64,000 bases of DNA from Flavobacterium sp. GTDB taxonomy: Bacteria > Bacteroidota > Bacteroidia > Flavobacteriales > Flavobacteriaceae. Shown piece after piece: positions 34,569 through 43,896 of the stretch. Positions within the stretch are counted from its first letter, which is position 1, and each line of letters opens with the position of its first letter. A program made the translations under genes and the position numbers. The stretch covers positions 40,787 through 104,786 of the forward strand of contig NZ_JAQVCH010000003.1 in NCBI RefSeq assembly GCF_028689845.1, read 5' to 3'. The notes under the pieces were generated by a model. That model was not told the DNA's origin and did no database searches. It saw nothing but the letters and a program-made list of their open reading frames with translations.

Positions 34569-36557
34569 ATGATTTCACCAAGTACTGTCGATTTAGTTTT
34601 TGAAACCGCTCGGGTCGAAGAGGTCATTGGCGATTTTGTGCAACTCAAACGGGCGGGCAGTAATTTGAAAGGGTTGAGTCCGTTTTCTAATGAAAAATCG
34701 CCTTCGTTTATGGTTTCGCCCGTCAAGCAAATCTGGAAAGATTTCAGTTCTGGCAAAGGCGGAAATGCCGTGACATTTTTGATGGAACATGAACATTTTA
34801 CGTTTCCTGAAGCCATTCGCTATTTAGCAAAAAAATACAATATTGAGATAGAAGAAACGGTTTCTAGCGAAGAAGATGCCGTGGCGGCCAATGAAAAAGA
34901 AAGTATGTACCTGGTTTCAGAATTTGCTAGTACTTATTTTCAGCACGTATTATGGGAAGAAGAAGAAGGCAAAGCAATCGGGCTAACTTATTTCAAAGAA
35001 CGTGGTTTTACGACTGAAACCATCAAAAAATTTAACTTGGGTTATTCTCCTAACACATGGGATGCGTTGACTAAAGAGGCTCTCGGCAAATCGTATCAAT
35101 TGGAGTTTTTAGAAAAAACAGGACTGACTATTGTAGGCGAAGGAAAACAATTTGACCGTTTTAAAGGTCGCGTCATGTTTCCCATCCAAAGCATGTCGGG
35201 TCGCGTACTGGGTTTTGGCGGTCGGATTTTAACCAATGATAAAAAAGCAGCTAAATACCTTAATTCACCTGAAAGCGAAATATACCACAAGAGCAATGTA
35301 TTGTATGGAATTTTTCATGCCAAACAAGCTATTGCCAAACAAGATAATTGTTATTTAGTAGAAGGATATACGGATGTAATTCAAATGCATCAAGCGGGAA
35401 TTGAAAATGTCGTTTCTTCTTCAGGAACGGCTTTAACGCCAAATCAAATTCGCCTCGTAAATCGATTAACCAAAAATATTACCGTTTTATTTGATGGTGA
35501 TGCGGCTGGTTTACGAGCTTCATTACGTGGAATTGATTTGATTTTGGAAGAAGGAATGAATGTGAAAATAAGCACTTTTCCTGATGGTGACGACCCCGAT
35601 AGTTTCGCTAAAAAAACGCCTTATAACGAATTGGTGGCGTATTTGGAGGAAAATGCGAAGGATTTTATTCAGTTCAAAGCCTCTTTGTTGATGAAAGAAG
35701 CCAAGAATGATCCCATCAAAAAAGCCGAGTTAATTCGAGATATGGTGACCAGTATTTCTAAAATTCCTGACCGGATTAAAAAAGAAATTTATATTCAGGA
35801 ATGTGCTCGTATCATGGATATTTCAGAAGAAGTTTTGTTTAGCACGTTGGCTCAAATGACGCAGAAGGATTTGTCTGAAGCCAATAAAAAATTCAAACAG
35901 GAACAAAAAGCGTTTGAAATTGTTAAAACAGAACACGATTCTGTGATTTCTAAAATTGATATTTTAACCTTGTTGGAAAAAACAATTTTAGAAATTTTAT
36001 TATTGTATGGACATCATGAAGTGGAGTTTGAAAATGTTTTTTTGCAGTATGACGACGAGGGAAAAGAAATAGAAACCATTGAAAAAGTGCAGCAAAAAAT
36101 TTATGAACGCATTTATTTAAGCTTACAAGAAGATGAAATTGAGTTAGCAAACCCGCTTTTTAATGCCATTTATGTTGATTTGATTTCACATTATCATCTC
36201 AATAAAGAATTTGATAAAAATCAGTATGTCAATAATTTACAGCCGGGACAAGCTTCGGTGGTGACCGATATTTTGATGACTGATGAAAAATACCAATTAC
36301 ATGGTTGGCTAGATAAAAAACAAGTATTTGTAAAAGAAAAAGACGACTTTGAAATTCTCTCTCGTTTAGTTTCGGAAACGATTGTCACATTTAGAGAATT
36401 CCTTATTACGCAAGTGAACAAAGAATTAATTCTTCAACTTCAAGAAGAAAACCCCACTTTTTCTCCGCAAGAAATTATTGTGATGATTAACGATTACAAC
36501 AAACTTAAAGTAAATATTACCCGAAAAATTGGACGAATGCGTTCGGATTATAATTAA
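34569..36557 (+). CDS. dnaG: DNA primase lacking zinc ligands
   Basis: Synthesises RNA primers for replication; 662 aa. The N-terminal domain aligns clearly with the CHC2 zinc-binding domain (VIGDFVQLKRAGSNLKGLSPF and IWKDFSSGKGGNAVTFLMEHE). However, the four zinc-ligand positions are S37, S40, D58 and S61 in place of Cys, His, Cys, Cys. The TOPRIM catalytic core is intact (CYLVEGYTDVIQMH with the Glu, SSGTALT, and VLFDGDAAGLRA with two Asp), as is the RNA-polymerase domain (FKGRVMFPIQS). The C-terminal helicase-binding part is present. Overall it looks functional, with a metal-free N-terminal domain. Confidence 0.95.
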   Translation: MISPSTVDLVFETARVEEVIGDFVQLKRAGSNLKGLSPFSNEKSPSFMVSPVKQIWKDFSSGKGGNAVTFLMEHEHFTFPEAIRYLAKKYNIEIEETVSSEEDAVAANEKESMYLVSEFASTYFQHVLWEEEEGKAIGLTYFKERGFTTETIKKFNLGYSPNTWDALTKEALGKSYQLEFLEKTGLTIVGEGKQFDRFKGRVMFPIQSMSGRVLGFGGRILTNDKKAAKYLNSPESEIYHKSNVLYGIFHAKQAIAKQDNCYLVEGYTDVIQMHQAGIENVVSSSGTALTPNQIRLVNRLTKNITVLFDGDAAGLRASLRGIDLILEEGMNVKISTFPDGDDPDSFAKKTPYNELVAYLEENAKDFIQFKASLLMKEAKNDPIKKAELIRDMVTSISKIPDRIKKEIYIQECARIMDISEEVLFSTLAQMTQKDLSEANKKFKQEQKAFEIVKTEHDSVISKIDILTLLEKTILEILLLYGHHEVEFENVFLQYDDEGKEIETIEKVQQKIYERIYLSLQEDEIELANPLFNAIYVDLISHYHLNKEFDKNQYVNNLQPGQASVVTDILMTDEKYQLHGWLDKKQVFVKEKDDFEILSRLVSETIVTFREFLITQVNKELILQLQEENPTFSPQEIIVMINDYNKLKVNITRKIGRMRSDYN

Positions 36558-36687
36558 TCTGTATTAACCAATCATAATCTACTAAAGTTAATTTTTTGTT
36601 AATTTTATTTTATTTTTTGTAAGAATAGTTTTTTTGCAATTTTAACATGATATATAAATAATTATGTCTAGCAAAAATTTAATTAGT

Positions 36688-38607
36688 ATGAAAAAATTAC
36701 CAGTTAAAATCTTGTCTTTTTTGTGTTTAGCTTTTATTATGAATAGTTGTTTAAATGAGGACTTGCTTAATAAGGTAGAGAGTCATGAACACAATTATAA
36801 ATTAGAAACTGTCTCTATTGATAAAGTTCCTTTTTTAAATCCGGTAGTAGAAAAATTTGCTAAGAAAAATAAATCTATAAACAAATTTGCTAGAGAATCT
36901 TCAAGATTTGAATCATTCGCTCATTTGATTTTAGATTTAGATAAAATTTTGGTTTATTACCCCAATGAAGGATTGGTTAGTTATTCTATTGTCATAAAAA
37001 ACGAAATAGATAAAGATAGTCCGTATTTTTTTGAAAATCTTCATGTAGTTGAAAAAGGTGATAGTTTGCAATCATTTATTTATAGGTGGTTACCTGACAA
37101 TAAGGATATTCCTTTTGATTTAAAAACATTCAGTGGTGTAGTAGAAAATTATGAAACAGATTATACGTTAAAATCTATGAGTATATATCAAAATGGAATG
37201 ATGTTAGATACTTCTACTCCAATTCCTGATGGTGCTTCAAGTAGTTATGTGAATGCAGAATGTCAAAATATAATTTACTGTAGTTGTAATTTTATTCCTT
37301 ACAACTGCTTTTGTTTCCAATGTGCCGCATATGTAGTTCTTGCGGATTGTTCAACTGGAGGTGGCGGAGGAACCTCATCAGGCTCATCAGGAACTGGCTC
37401 ATCAGGAACAGGTAACAGCGGTTCTGGGTCGGGTTCGGGATCAGGAAGTAACTCAGGTTTGGGTTCTAGTGGAAATTCAAATTCATTGGGGTTAGATCCT
37501 GACTCGGTTGTTGTAGTTCCAAATCCATTAGAGTATGAAGAATATGAAGGCTTTATGTATGATAACTTCTTAAATCCTTTAGAAACTGAAAATAGTGATC
37601 TTTATTATTGGTTAAAAAACCCTTATCCGATGGGAGCACCAGAAGAAATTAAAAATTTAATTAAAGATTATGTGAATTCTGACAATGCAGATTTGGGGTT
37701 TGCTAGAGATTTAGCTTTGCTTGCTAAAGAAGAGGCAAATCAACAAGATGCAATTAAATTAGTAAGTCTTAGTGTTAAAACGAAAATGCATGGTTTAGAT
37801 AATTCTTTAGATATCGATTATCTAAATCAAATAGATTCTGACATTGACCTCGACTTAAGTAGTTTAGATGCTGAAAAGCAAGATGTATTTCTATTAAGAT
37901 TGCAAATCAGATATCGAATTTTAAAGACACTTAACCCAAGCTGGAACGAAGCAACTTTGATATGGGAGACACTTAAAGACGTAATACATTTAGGTCTTGA
38001 TGTTGTTGGTTTAGTTCCTTTGTTAGGAGAGCCAGCAGATTTGATTAATGGGGTATTATATGCTTTAGAGGGAGATAAATTAAACTCTGGTTTAAGTTTT
38101 GCTAGTGCATTACCAATTGTAGGATTCGGTTCTGCTGCAACTAAGTTTGGGTTAAGAGCTAAAAACTATTTTAATGTAGCAACAAATATTGCTTCAAAAG
38201 AGGTTTTAATTTGGAAAGTAACCGCAAATTTAATTACTTTTGGTGATAGAGCTCAACTAAGAAAAGTTTTAGGTTTGGGTTCATTTGCTTCAAACGGTCA
38301 ACACGCACATCATTTAATACCATGGGATTTTTGTAATAGTGCAATAGTTCAAAAGGCGGCTAAATCTGGGGATGCTTGGCACATGAATGATATTATTAAC
38401 GGCATTCCATTACCTTCAACTAATCATTTAACAGGGCATAATCTTTATAACAATAAGATCGGGCAAAAATTAACACAGCTGAATGCAATATCGAACACAC
38501 CACAAGAAGCATATGTTAATTTAGTTAATTTTACAAATCAAGTAAAGACTTTGATTCAGAACAATCCAAATATGAATTTAGGTCAAATTGCAAATCTAAT
38601 TAATTAG
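36688..38607 (+). CDS. lipoprotein polymorphic toxin with C-terminal AHH nuclease domain
   Basis: 639 aa from the ATG at 36688; an in-frame ATG at 36664 precedes the signal. Order: lipoprotein signal ending FIMNSC; an N-terminal domain of about 180 residues; a Cys-rich patch (CSCNFIPYNCFCFQC); a Gly/Ser linker of about 45 residues; a helical region; a hydrophobic pre-toxin segment (LDVVGLVPLLGEPADLING..LPIVGFGSAA); then the toxin domain with H539-A-H-H542 in QHAHHLIPWDF and HNLYNNKIGQKL near the end. AHH domains belong to the HNH/ENDO VII nuclease group of polymorphic toxins (established knowledge). An immunity-like gene starts 4 bp downstream, supporting a toxin role. Confidence 0.85.
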   Translation: MKKLPVKILSFLCLAFIMNSCLNEDLLNKVESHEHNYKLETVSIDKVPFLNPVVEKFAKKNKSINKFARESSRFESFAHLILDLDKILVYYPNEGLVSYSIVIKNEIDKDSPYFFENLHVVEKGDSLQSFIYRWLPDNKDIPFDLKTFSGVVENYETDYTLKSMSIYQNGMMLDTSTPIPDGASSSYVNAECQNIIYCSCNFIPYNCFCFQCAAYVVLADCSTGGGGGTSSGSSGTGSSGTGNSGSGSGSGSGSNSGLGSSGNSNSLGLDPDSVVVVPNPLEYEEYEGFMYDNFLNPLETENSDLYYWLKNPYPMGAPEEIKNLIKDYVNSDNADLGFARDLALLAKEEANQQDAIKLVSLSVKTKMHGLDNSLDIDYLNQIDSDIDLDLSSLDAEKQDVFLLRLQIRYRILKTLNPSWNEATLIWETLKDVIHLGLDVVGLVPLLGEPADLINGVLYALEGDKLNSGLSFASALPIVGFGSAATKFGLRAKNYFNVATNIASKEVLIWKVTANLITFGDRAQLRKVLGLGSFASNGQHAHHLIPWDFCNSAIVQKAAKSGDAWHMNDIINGIPLPSTNHLTGHNLYNNKIGQKLTQLNAISNTPQEAYVNLVNFTNQVKTLIQNNPNMNLGQIANLIN

Positions 38608-38611
38608 AAAA

Positions 38612-39301
38612 ATGAAATACTACTGGTGTAAAGAGAGTATAAATACAAGAGAAATAGGAATATATCCACAAGCACTTTCAGCTAAGAATATTCTTGATTT
38701 TAATGAATTTCGATTTGGTGTTGACGAGCCGATTCAAAGACAATTTACTTTGCCCGAACCGATTTTGCAAAGTAAGGCAAAAGAAACAACCCACCTTTCC
38801 GTAGTTTCTATTGATTATTCTGTTTTTTTAGTTTTAAAGAACTATTTTATAGATTTTTTAAAAGATTTTAAAATAGCAGATTTTCAATTTTGGAGTATAG
38901 ATGTTCATCATAAAAAGCAGCTTCTAAAAGATTATTCTTTATTTCATCTTTCTTACCCAAGTCAAAAGGATATTATTGATTTTGAAAAATCGAAATTTGA
39001 AATTAATGAAGACTGGGTTATGAGAAATAGTATCGGTGAAGTTGTAAAGTTTTACAATTATGAAGATTATCATGCAGAATTGAAAAAGCACACTACTCCT
39101 CCTTTTTTACTTGCTCACGAACTTGTATTAGATTTTTCAAAACAAGAAAATGATATTTTAAGGTTAGCAAATATGCCGATGACAGGTTTAGGATATTATG
39201 TTTCTGAAAGGTTAAAAAATGCTATTGAAGAAAAAAGATTTACTGGTTTTGCATTTCAGGAAATAGAAGAAATGGATAAAAGAATAAAGGTTATATATTA
39301 G
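38612..39301 (+). CDS. probable immunity protein (Imm11/Imm43-like)
   Basis: 229 aa, no signal peptide, so cytoplasmic. MKYYWCKESINTREIGIYPQ at the start, LKNYFIDFLKDFKI in the middle, and LGYYVSERLKNAI followed by FTGFAFQEI at the end fit the Imm11/Imm43-type immunity families of Bacteroidota toxin loci, in which a late vSerL..ai...g.tG..F pattern recurs. It starts 4 bp after the AHH toxin gene, so it should neutralise that toxin. A broken paralogue lies 62 bp downstream. Confidence 0.75.
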   Translation: MKYYWCKESINTREIGIYPQALSAKNILDFNEFRFGVDEPIQRQFTLPEPILQSKAKETTHLSVVSIDYSVFLVLKNYFIDFLKDFKIADFQFWSIDVHHKKQLLKDYSLFHLSYPSQKDIIDFEKSKFEINEDWVMRNSIGEVVKFYNYEDYHAELKKHTTPPFLLAHELVLDFSKQENDILRLANMPMTGLGYYVSERLKNAIEEKRFTGFAFQEIEEMDKRIKVIY

Positions 39302-39363
39302 ATTATTCAAAATCTGAATAAGAATTTGCAACAAATAGCAAATTTAATTCAATATCCATAAAA

Positions 39364-39691
39364 ATGAAATATTATAAATTGATTTATAATTCTTTGAACA
39401 CAAAAGAAACCGGAACTCAATTTCAGAGTACTGAGGGAATTATTGGAGATATACAAAGTGATTTTATTCCATATGAAGATTACCTGAACCTTTTTTAGAA
39501 AAGACTGCAAAACATACTACCAATCTAAATGTAATAAAGATTCCAACTTGGTTTAATGTTTTTAAGGATTATTTTATTGATTTTCTTAATAGTTTCAAAA
39601 TTGGAGAATACCAAACGTGGAAATTAAAAGTTCATCACAATGGTTTAAAGAGATTAACGAAATTGATAGTAATATAAAAGTTGTTCATTAA
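39364..39691 (+). pseudogene. broken paralogue of the immunity gene
   Basis: The start MKYYKLIYNSLNTKETGTQ matches the N-terminus of the upstream immunity protein. The frame then stops at a TAG in the LNLF codons. In the next frame the match continues as LPEPFLEKTAKHTTNL and FKDYFIDFLNSFKIGEYQ, and a further shift restores FKEINEIDSNIKVVH, the equivalent of the immunity C-terminus. About half of the middle is missing. So there is one frameshift near 39479 and one internal deletion near 39645. It is the relic of a second immunity gene, probably for a lost toxin tip. Confidence 0.85.
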
Positions 39692-39705
39692 ATAAGAATT
39701 TTAAA

Positions 39706-40188
39706 GTGAAATTTTTTATAATATTAATATTTTTTTTATTTAGTTATAGTCTAAGTACTGCTCAGACAAAAGACACTTTGTATATTCTAATAAAGAAAGA
39801 TAACGAAAAGATTAATAGAATAGTTCATAAAAATTGGCTTGGTATTGATGATGGAGATAACAATAATAAAAATGAAACAATTTTTTATGCAGTTCATAAG
39901 ACTACATCAAAAAATAGAGGTTTTGAATTATTTCATTTTGCGTTTTATAATCAAAAATCATCTTCGTATATTGGAGACAACCACCCACCATTAAAGTTCT
40001 GTAAAAATAAACGATTTTTGAAGTAGATAAAGGAAAAGACAATTGATATTTCTGAAATCACAGAATTAGAACTTTCTGAAGTACATGAAAAATATAGAAA
40101 TCAAAACTATGTCTTTTTCATAATTGATGAAATAGATTTTAAAGGAAAGAAAATAATCATTAGAGAAGTAGAAATAGGTTTTCCATAA
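39706..40188 (+). pseudogene. secreted protein gene interrupted by an in-frame stop
   Basis: Starts with GTG at 39706. A signal peptide (IFFLFSYSLSTAQ) leads into a 106-codon frame ending at TAG 40024-40026. The same frame then continues without interruption for 53 more codons (starting IKEKTIDISEITELEL, ending VEIGFP) to a TAA at 40186-40188. The downstream part has normal coding character, so the gene was probably 161 codons and carries a nonsense mutation. Family not recognised; by position it belongs to the toxin/immunity locus. Confidence 0.7.
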
Positions 40189-40249
40189 GTTTAAAAGTAA
40201 ATTTTGAGTTTAAGTAATTCGACTTATTATATTTTAATTATTTTAGATA

Positions 40250-40276
40250 AAAAAAGACCTCAATTGAGGTCTTTTT
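40250..40276. terminator. bidirectional terminator
   Basis: Near-perfect palindrome of five A, GACCTCAATTGAGGTC and five T, ending 6 bp from the stop of the response regulator on the minus strand and able to work in both directions. Confidence 0.85.
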
Positions 40277-40281
40277 AGGTT

Positions 40282-40911
40282 TTATACTATCTCCAACGTC
40301 TTGGCTTTATTGACTAAATCTACAAGATTGGTTACATTCAGTTTGGTGAGTAATCGCAATTTATAAGTACTAATCGTTTTTTCGTTTAATCCTAAGATTT
40401 TAGAAATCTCATTATTCTTTTTACCATCACTCAAAAAACGTAAAACTTCAATTTCTCTATTTGATAATTTACGGTATAAGCGTTCGCTTTTGTTTTGTTT
40501 GGCAATCAACGCTAAATTCTTTTTAATAGTATCATTAAAAATAACCGCTCCATTATTCACTTTGACAATAACATTGCCTAAAGTTTCTAATTTAGCTGAT
40601 TTATGTAAATAAGCAGCGACACCCGCTTTTAACGAATTTGGAGCATAAATGTTTTCTGATAAATTACTAAAAATAATGATTTTAGTAGACGGAAATTCTT
40701 TTAAAATATATTTCACGAGGTTAATAGTTGTCAACCCTTCCAACTCAAGGTCTAAAACCAAGATGTCGATGGGTTTAATTTTGAGCATGTCTAGAATCAT
40801 GTTGTAATTGCCCACATGGCCCACAACACTAATTTCTGCATGATCTTTAAAATACGATTTCACCCCGAAGTGAACTACAGGCTGGTTATCGGCTAAACAA
40901 ACTTTAATCAT
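40282..40911 (-). CDS. LuxR/NarL-type response regulator
   Basis: 209 aa. The receiver domain covers residues 1-120, with the phosphoacceptor D54 (ILVLDLELEG), acidic D8, and the Lys in YLHKSAKLE. The C-terminal LuxR helix-turn-helix is at about 145-205 (LSNREIEVLRFLSDGKKNNEISKILGLNEKTISTYKLRLLTKL). No histidine kinase gene is adjacent, so it is an orphan regulator in this window. Targets unknown. Confidence 0.9.
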   Translation of the reverse strand: MIKVCLADNQPVVHFGVKSYFKDHAEISVVGHVGNYNMILDMLKIKPIDILVLDLELEGLTTINLVKYILKEFPSTKIIIFSNLSENIYAPNSLKAGVAAYLHKSAKLETLGNVIVKVNNGAVIFNDTIKKNLALIAKQNKSERLYRKLSNREIEVLRFLSDGKKNNEISKILGLNEKTISTYKLRLLTKLNVTNLVDLVNKAKTLEIV

Positions 40912-41029
40912 AAGAAGTGGTATTTTGGTTAGAAAAAATGATTAATAATTATTTAGGGCAGTTAAAGGTACTGTATTTTTTTGGAATGGAATGTATTTCT
41001 GACTAAAATATTTAACATAAAACATCTAT

Positions 41030-41839
41030 TTATCTTAATTCTTTAGGAATAATGCATGTTGGTATGGGATTCATTTTGTGCTGGTTAACCCGATGTAGGC
41101 GAGTATAAATGTTAAAAACTTCTAATTCTCGCCCTTTAAAATCCGCTTCAGCTTTTCCGTTTTCTACTGCTAGCATTGCCTTCTCTAATTCGTCATAACT
41201 CGCTCCCAATTGGTCTTCATCCGAGCGGTCATCTCCAAAAAGCCCATCCGTTGGAGCAGCGTTTAAAATAGAAATTGGCACTTCTAAATAACGCCCTAAA
41301 GCAAAAACTTCCGACTTCATCAAATCGGCAATCGGACTCAAATCGACACCGCCATCGCCATATTTGGTATAAAAGCCCACGCCAAAATCTTCTACTTTAT
41401 TTCCTGTTCCCGCCACTAATAAGTCATGAACTCCCGCCAAATAATATAAGGTAGTCATTCGTAAACGAGCTCTTGAATTCGCTAATGATAAATTATATTT
41501 AGCTTCATCTGTCGAATTTGGTACACTTGATTTAAAAGTTTCAAAGGTTTCTGTTAAGTCAATTAAAACACTGTCGACATTAGGAAATCTGTTTTTTAAA
41601 TGAACAATATGCTCTTTTTTTCTGCTCACCTGTGATGCCGCTTGATGAATGGGCAATTCGACACAAAGTGTTTTTAAACCTGTTTGAGCACATAATGTAG
41701 AAGTGACCGCACTGTCAATGCCGCCAGAAACACCCACAACAAAACCCTTCACTCTTGCGTTTTCAGCATATGTTTTCAGCCAATTGACAATGTGATGGTT
41801 GACTTTTTCTATATCGAGCGGAATTTTTTTTTGTGTCAT
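41030..41839 (-). CDS. nadE: NH3-dependent NAD+ synthetase
   Basis: Converts deamido-NAD+ to NAD+ using ammonia, the last step of NAD synthesis. It is 269 aa and has only the synthetase domain; the glutaminase domain of the long form is absent. The ATP-pyrophosphatase P-loop is VSGGIDSAV; GTGNKVEDFGVGFYTKYGDGGVD and DGLFGDDRSDEDQLG are family motifs. The start at 41839 (MTQKKIPLDIEKV) is preferred over 41878. It is divergent from gldB. Confidence 0.93.
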   Translation of the reverse strand: MTQKKIPLDIEKVNHHIVNWLKTYAENARVKGFVVGVSGGIDSAVTSTLCAQTGLKTLCVELPIHQAASQVSRKKEHIVHLKNRFPNVDSVLIDLTETFETFKSSVPNSTDEAKYNLSLANSRARLRMTTLYYLAGVHDLLVAGTGNKVEDFGVGFYTKYGDGGVDLSPIADLMKSEVFALGRYLEVPISILNAAPTDGLFGDDRSDEDQLGASYDELEKAMLAVENGKAEADFKGRELEVFNIYTRLHRVNQHKMNPIPTCIIPKELR

Positions 41840-41867
41840 CTTATAATAGGAATACAAATGCGTACTG

Positions 41868-41875
41868 TATATTTG
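41868..41875 (+). promoter_or_regulatory. -7 box of gldB promoter
   Basis: TATATTTG, about 80 bp before the gldB ATG at 41955, in the divergent region with nadE. Confidence 0.5.
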
Positions 41876-41954
41876 CACGGATTAAATTAAAAGGTAAAAA
41901 TACTAAAAGATTTGAAACCGAACGCCAATGGAGTTCTTGATAATAAATAACAAA

Positions 41955-42911
41955 ATGAAAAAACTTTTTTTACTATTATTGTTTGTCGCTTTTGTTTCTT
42001 GCAATGAAAAATCAAAGATAGAAAAAGCTACTGAGAAAATTCCGCTAACGGTTCAAGTAGAACGATTTGATAAGGTTTTTTATGAAACACCTATTGCTGA
42101 TTTTTCAAGTATGCGACGTAAATATGCTGCTTTTTTTCCTAATGAAATAGCAGATAGCGTTTTTATTGAAAAAATGACCAATCCGCTTTACCGTGAATTA
42201 TATGCCGAAGTCCAAAAAAAATACAGCGATTTTAGTCCTATTCAAGCTGAAATAGAAAAAACGTTTCGACACATCAAATACTATTTTCCCAACACTGTTT
42301 TACCTAAAAAAGTAATTACGTTAATTTCTGAAATGGATTATCAACACAAAGTGATTTATTCGGATTCGTTGTTGCTAGTTTCATTAGATTTGTATTTAGG
42401 AAAAGACCATAAATTTTATGAGTTTCCGGCTTATTTTACGCAAACATTTGAACGTTCACAAATCATGCCCGATATAGTAGCTGATTTTTCTACACGAGTT
42501 ATTGCTCCGCCAAGAGATAAAACATTTTTGGCTCAAATGATTTATTTTGGGAAAGAAATGTACCTAAAAGATTTAATTTTGCCAGACTATGACGATTTTT
42601 CTAAAATAGGCTATACCAAAGAACAACAAACTTGGTGCGAAGAAAATCAAACGGAAATTTGGCGGTATTTTATTGAAGATAATCTTTTATATGATACCGA
42701 TTCTAAATTAATTGCCCGTTTTATTGCCCCCGCTCCTTTTTCTAAATTTTATTTAGAATTAGACAGTGAATCACCTGGGAAAACAGGGGTTTGGATGGGT
42801 TGGCAAATTGTTCGGTCTTTTATGAAAAACAATGAAGTTTCTGTGGACGACTTGATGAAAATGGATGCGAAAGAAGTATTTGAACGCTCAAAATATAAAC
42901 CAAAAAAATAA
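41955..42911 (+). CDS. gldB: gliding motility lipoprotein GldB
   Basis: 318 aa from the ATG at 41955, a lipoprotein (LLLLFVAFVSCNEK). GldB is required for gliding motility and type IX secretion in Flavobacterium (established for F. johnsoniae). Segments such as VERFDKVFYETPIADF, FRHIKYYFPNT, YSDSLLLVSLDLYLGKDHKFY and GKTGVWMGWQIVRSFM are typical. An in-frame ATG at 41928 would precede the signal peptide. It overlaps gldC by one base (TAATG), so they form an operon. Confidence 0.93.
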   Translation: MKKLFLLLLFVAFVSCNEKSKIEKATEKIPLTVQVERFDKVFYETPIADFSSMRRKYAAFFPNEIADSVFIEKMTNPLYRELYAEVQKKYSDFSPIQAEIEKTFRHIKYYFPNTVLPKKVITLISEMDYQHKVIYSDSLLLVSLDLYLGKDHKFYEFPAYFTQTFERSQIMPDIVADFSTRVIAPPRDKTFLAQMIYFGKEMYLKDLILPDYDDFSKIGYTKEQQTWCEENQTEIWRYFIEDNLLYDTDSKLIARFIAPAPFSKFYLELDSESPGKTGVWMGWQIVRSFMKNNEVSVDDLMKMDAKEVFERSKYKPKK

Positions 42912-43243
42912 TGGCAAATAAACGATTTGAAATAAAATTCGACATCGAATTAGATGGAAATAAAGTCCCTGAAAAAATGCACTGGACCGCAGAAGATGGC
43001 GGAATTAGTAACCAAGAAACCAAAGCCATGATGCTTTCTGTTTGGGATGCAAAAAACAAAGAATCATTACGTATTGATTTATGGACAAAAGAGATGCCCG
43101 TTGACGAAATGAAAATTTTCTTTCACCAAACCTTAGTCGCAATGGCTGATACGTTTCAGCGAGCAACTACCGATGAGAAAATGGCTGATACGATGCGTGA
43201 TTTTTGCGATTATTTTGCCGAAAAATTAGAATTGAAAGCTTAA
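42911..43243 (+). CDS. gldC: gliding motility protein GldC
   Basis: A 110-aa cytoplasmic protein that supports gliding with GldB. It has the usual FDIELDGNKVPEKMHWTAEDGG start and the IDLWTKEMPVDEMKIFFHQTL middle. It overlaps gldB by 1 bp and its stop region overlaps the end of engB on the other strand by 4 bp. Confidence 0.93.
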   Translation: MANKRFEIKFDIELDGNKVPEKMHWTAEDGGISNQETKAMMLSVWDAKNKESLRIDLWTKEMPVDEMKIFFHQTLVAMADTFQRATTDEKMADTMRDFCDYFAEKLELKA

Positions 43244-43857
43244 AATGAATTGCTTTTAAACATTTCTTGATTAATTTCATCGATATAAGAAAGCAAGTCC
43301 TCTTTTCCAGTAGCTTCAGTAGCAGACGTTACAAAATGTTGAGGCATTTCTTCCCAACCGCTAGCTAAAACTTGTTTGCGATACGCTTCTACATGCGAGT
43401 GAATTTTGGTTTTCCCAATTTTATCCGCTTTAGTAAAAACGATACAAAAAGGAACTTCTGTTACGCCTAAATAAGTAAAAAATTCTAAATCAATTTTTTG
43501 AGCTTCTAGTCGAATGTCAATTAAGACAAAAGCACAAACCATTTGTTCTCTTTTTTCAAAATAATCAGTCACAAATTGCTGAAAAACAGCCTTTGATTTT
43601 TTTGAAACGCGAGCATAGCCATAACCGGGTAAATCTACTAAAAACCAATTGTTGTTAATCTTGAAATGATTGATTAACTGTGTTTTTCCTGGTTTAGAAG
43701 AGGTTTTAGCTAAGTTTTTATGATTGGTCAGCATGTTTATTAAAGACGATTTTCCCACATTGGAACGTCCAATAAAAGCATATTCAGGTAAAGGTTCTTT
43801 CGGACATTTACTGACTTCGGAATTACTAATGATAAACTCGGCAGATGTAATTTTCAT
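43240..43857 (-). CDS. engB: ribosome biogenesis GTPase YihA/EngB
   Basis: A 205-aa single-domain GTPase for 50S assembly. G1 is GRSNVGKSS, G2 includes SKPGKTQ, G3 is VDLPGYG, G4 is FTKADK, and the SATEATGKEDL segment is G5. All nucleotide-binding motifs are intact. It is followed by the alpha/beta hydrolase gene on the same strand, with a small terminator at the junction. Confidence 0.95.
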   Translation of the reverse strand: MKITSAEFIISNSEVSKCPKEPLPEYAFIGRSNVGKSSLINMLTNHKNLAKTSSKPGKTQLINHFKINNNWFLVDLPGYGYARVSKKSKAVFQQFVTDYFEKREQMVCAFVLIDIRLEAQKIDLEFFTYLGVTEVPFCIVFTKADKIGKTKIHSHVEAYRKQVLASGWEEMPQHFVTSATEATGKEDLLSYIDEINQEMFKSNSF

Positions 43858-43874
43858 AGGATGTATTTAAACTA

Positions 43875-43896
43875 AAAAAGTCCAAACGGACTTTTT
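43875..43896 (-). terminator. small hairpin terminator at hydrolase/engB junction
   Basis: Five A plus GTCC, loop aaac, GGAC plus five T: a perfect 9-bp stem. Read leftward it can end hydrolase transcription before engB, overlapping the hydrolase stop codon. Confidence 0.7.

Noticed and set aside
34569..34830. dnaG as a pseudogene because of lost zinc ligands
   Set aside because: The frame is intact over 662 codons and the TOPRIM active site is complete.
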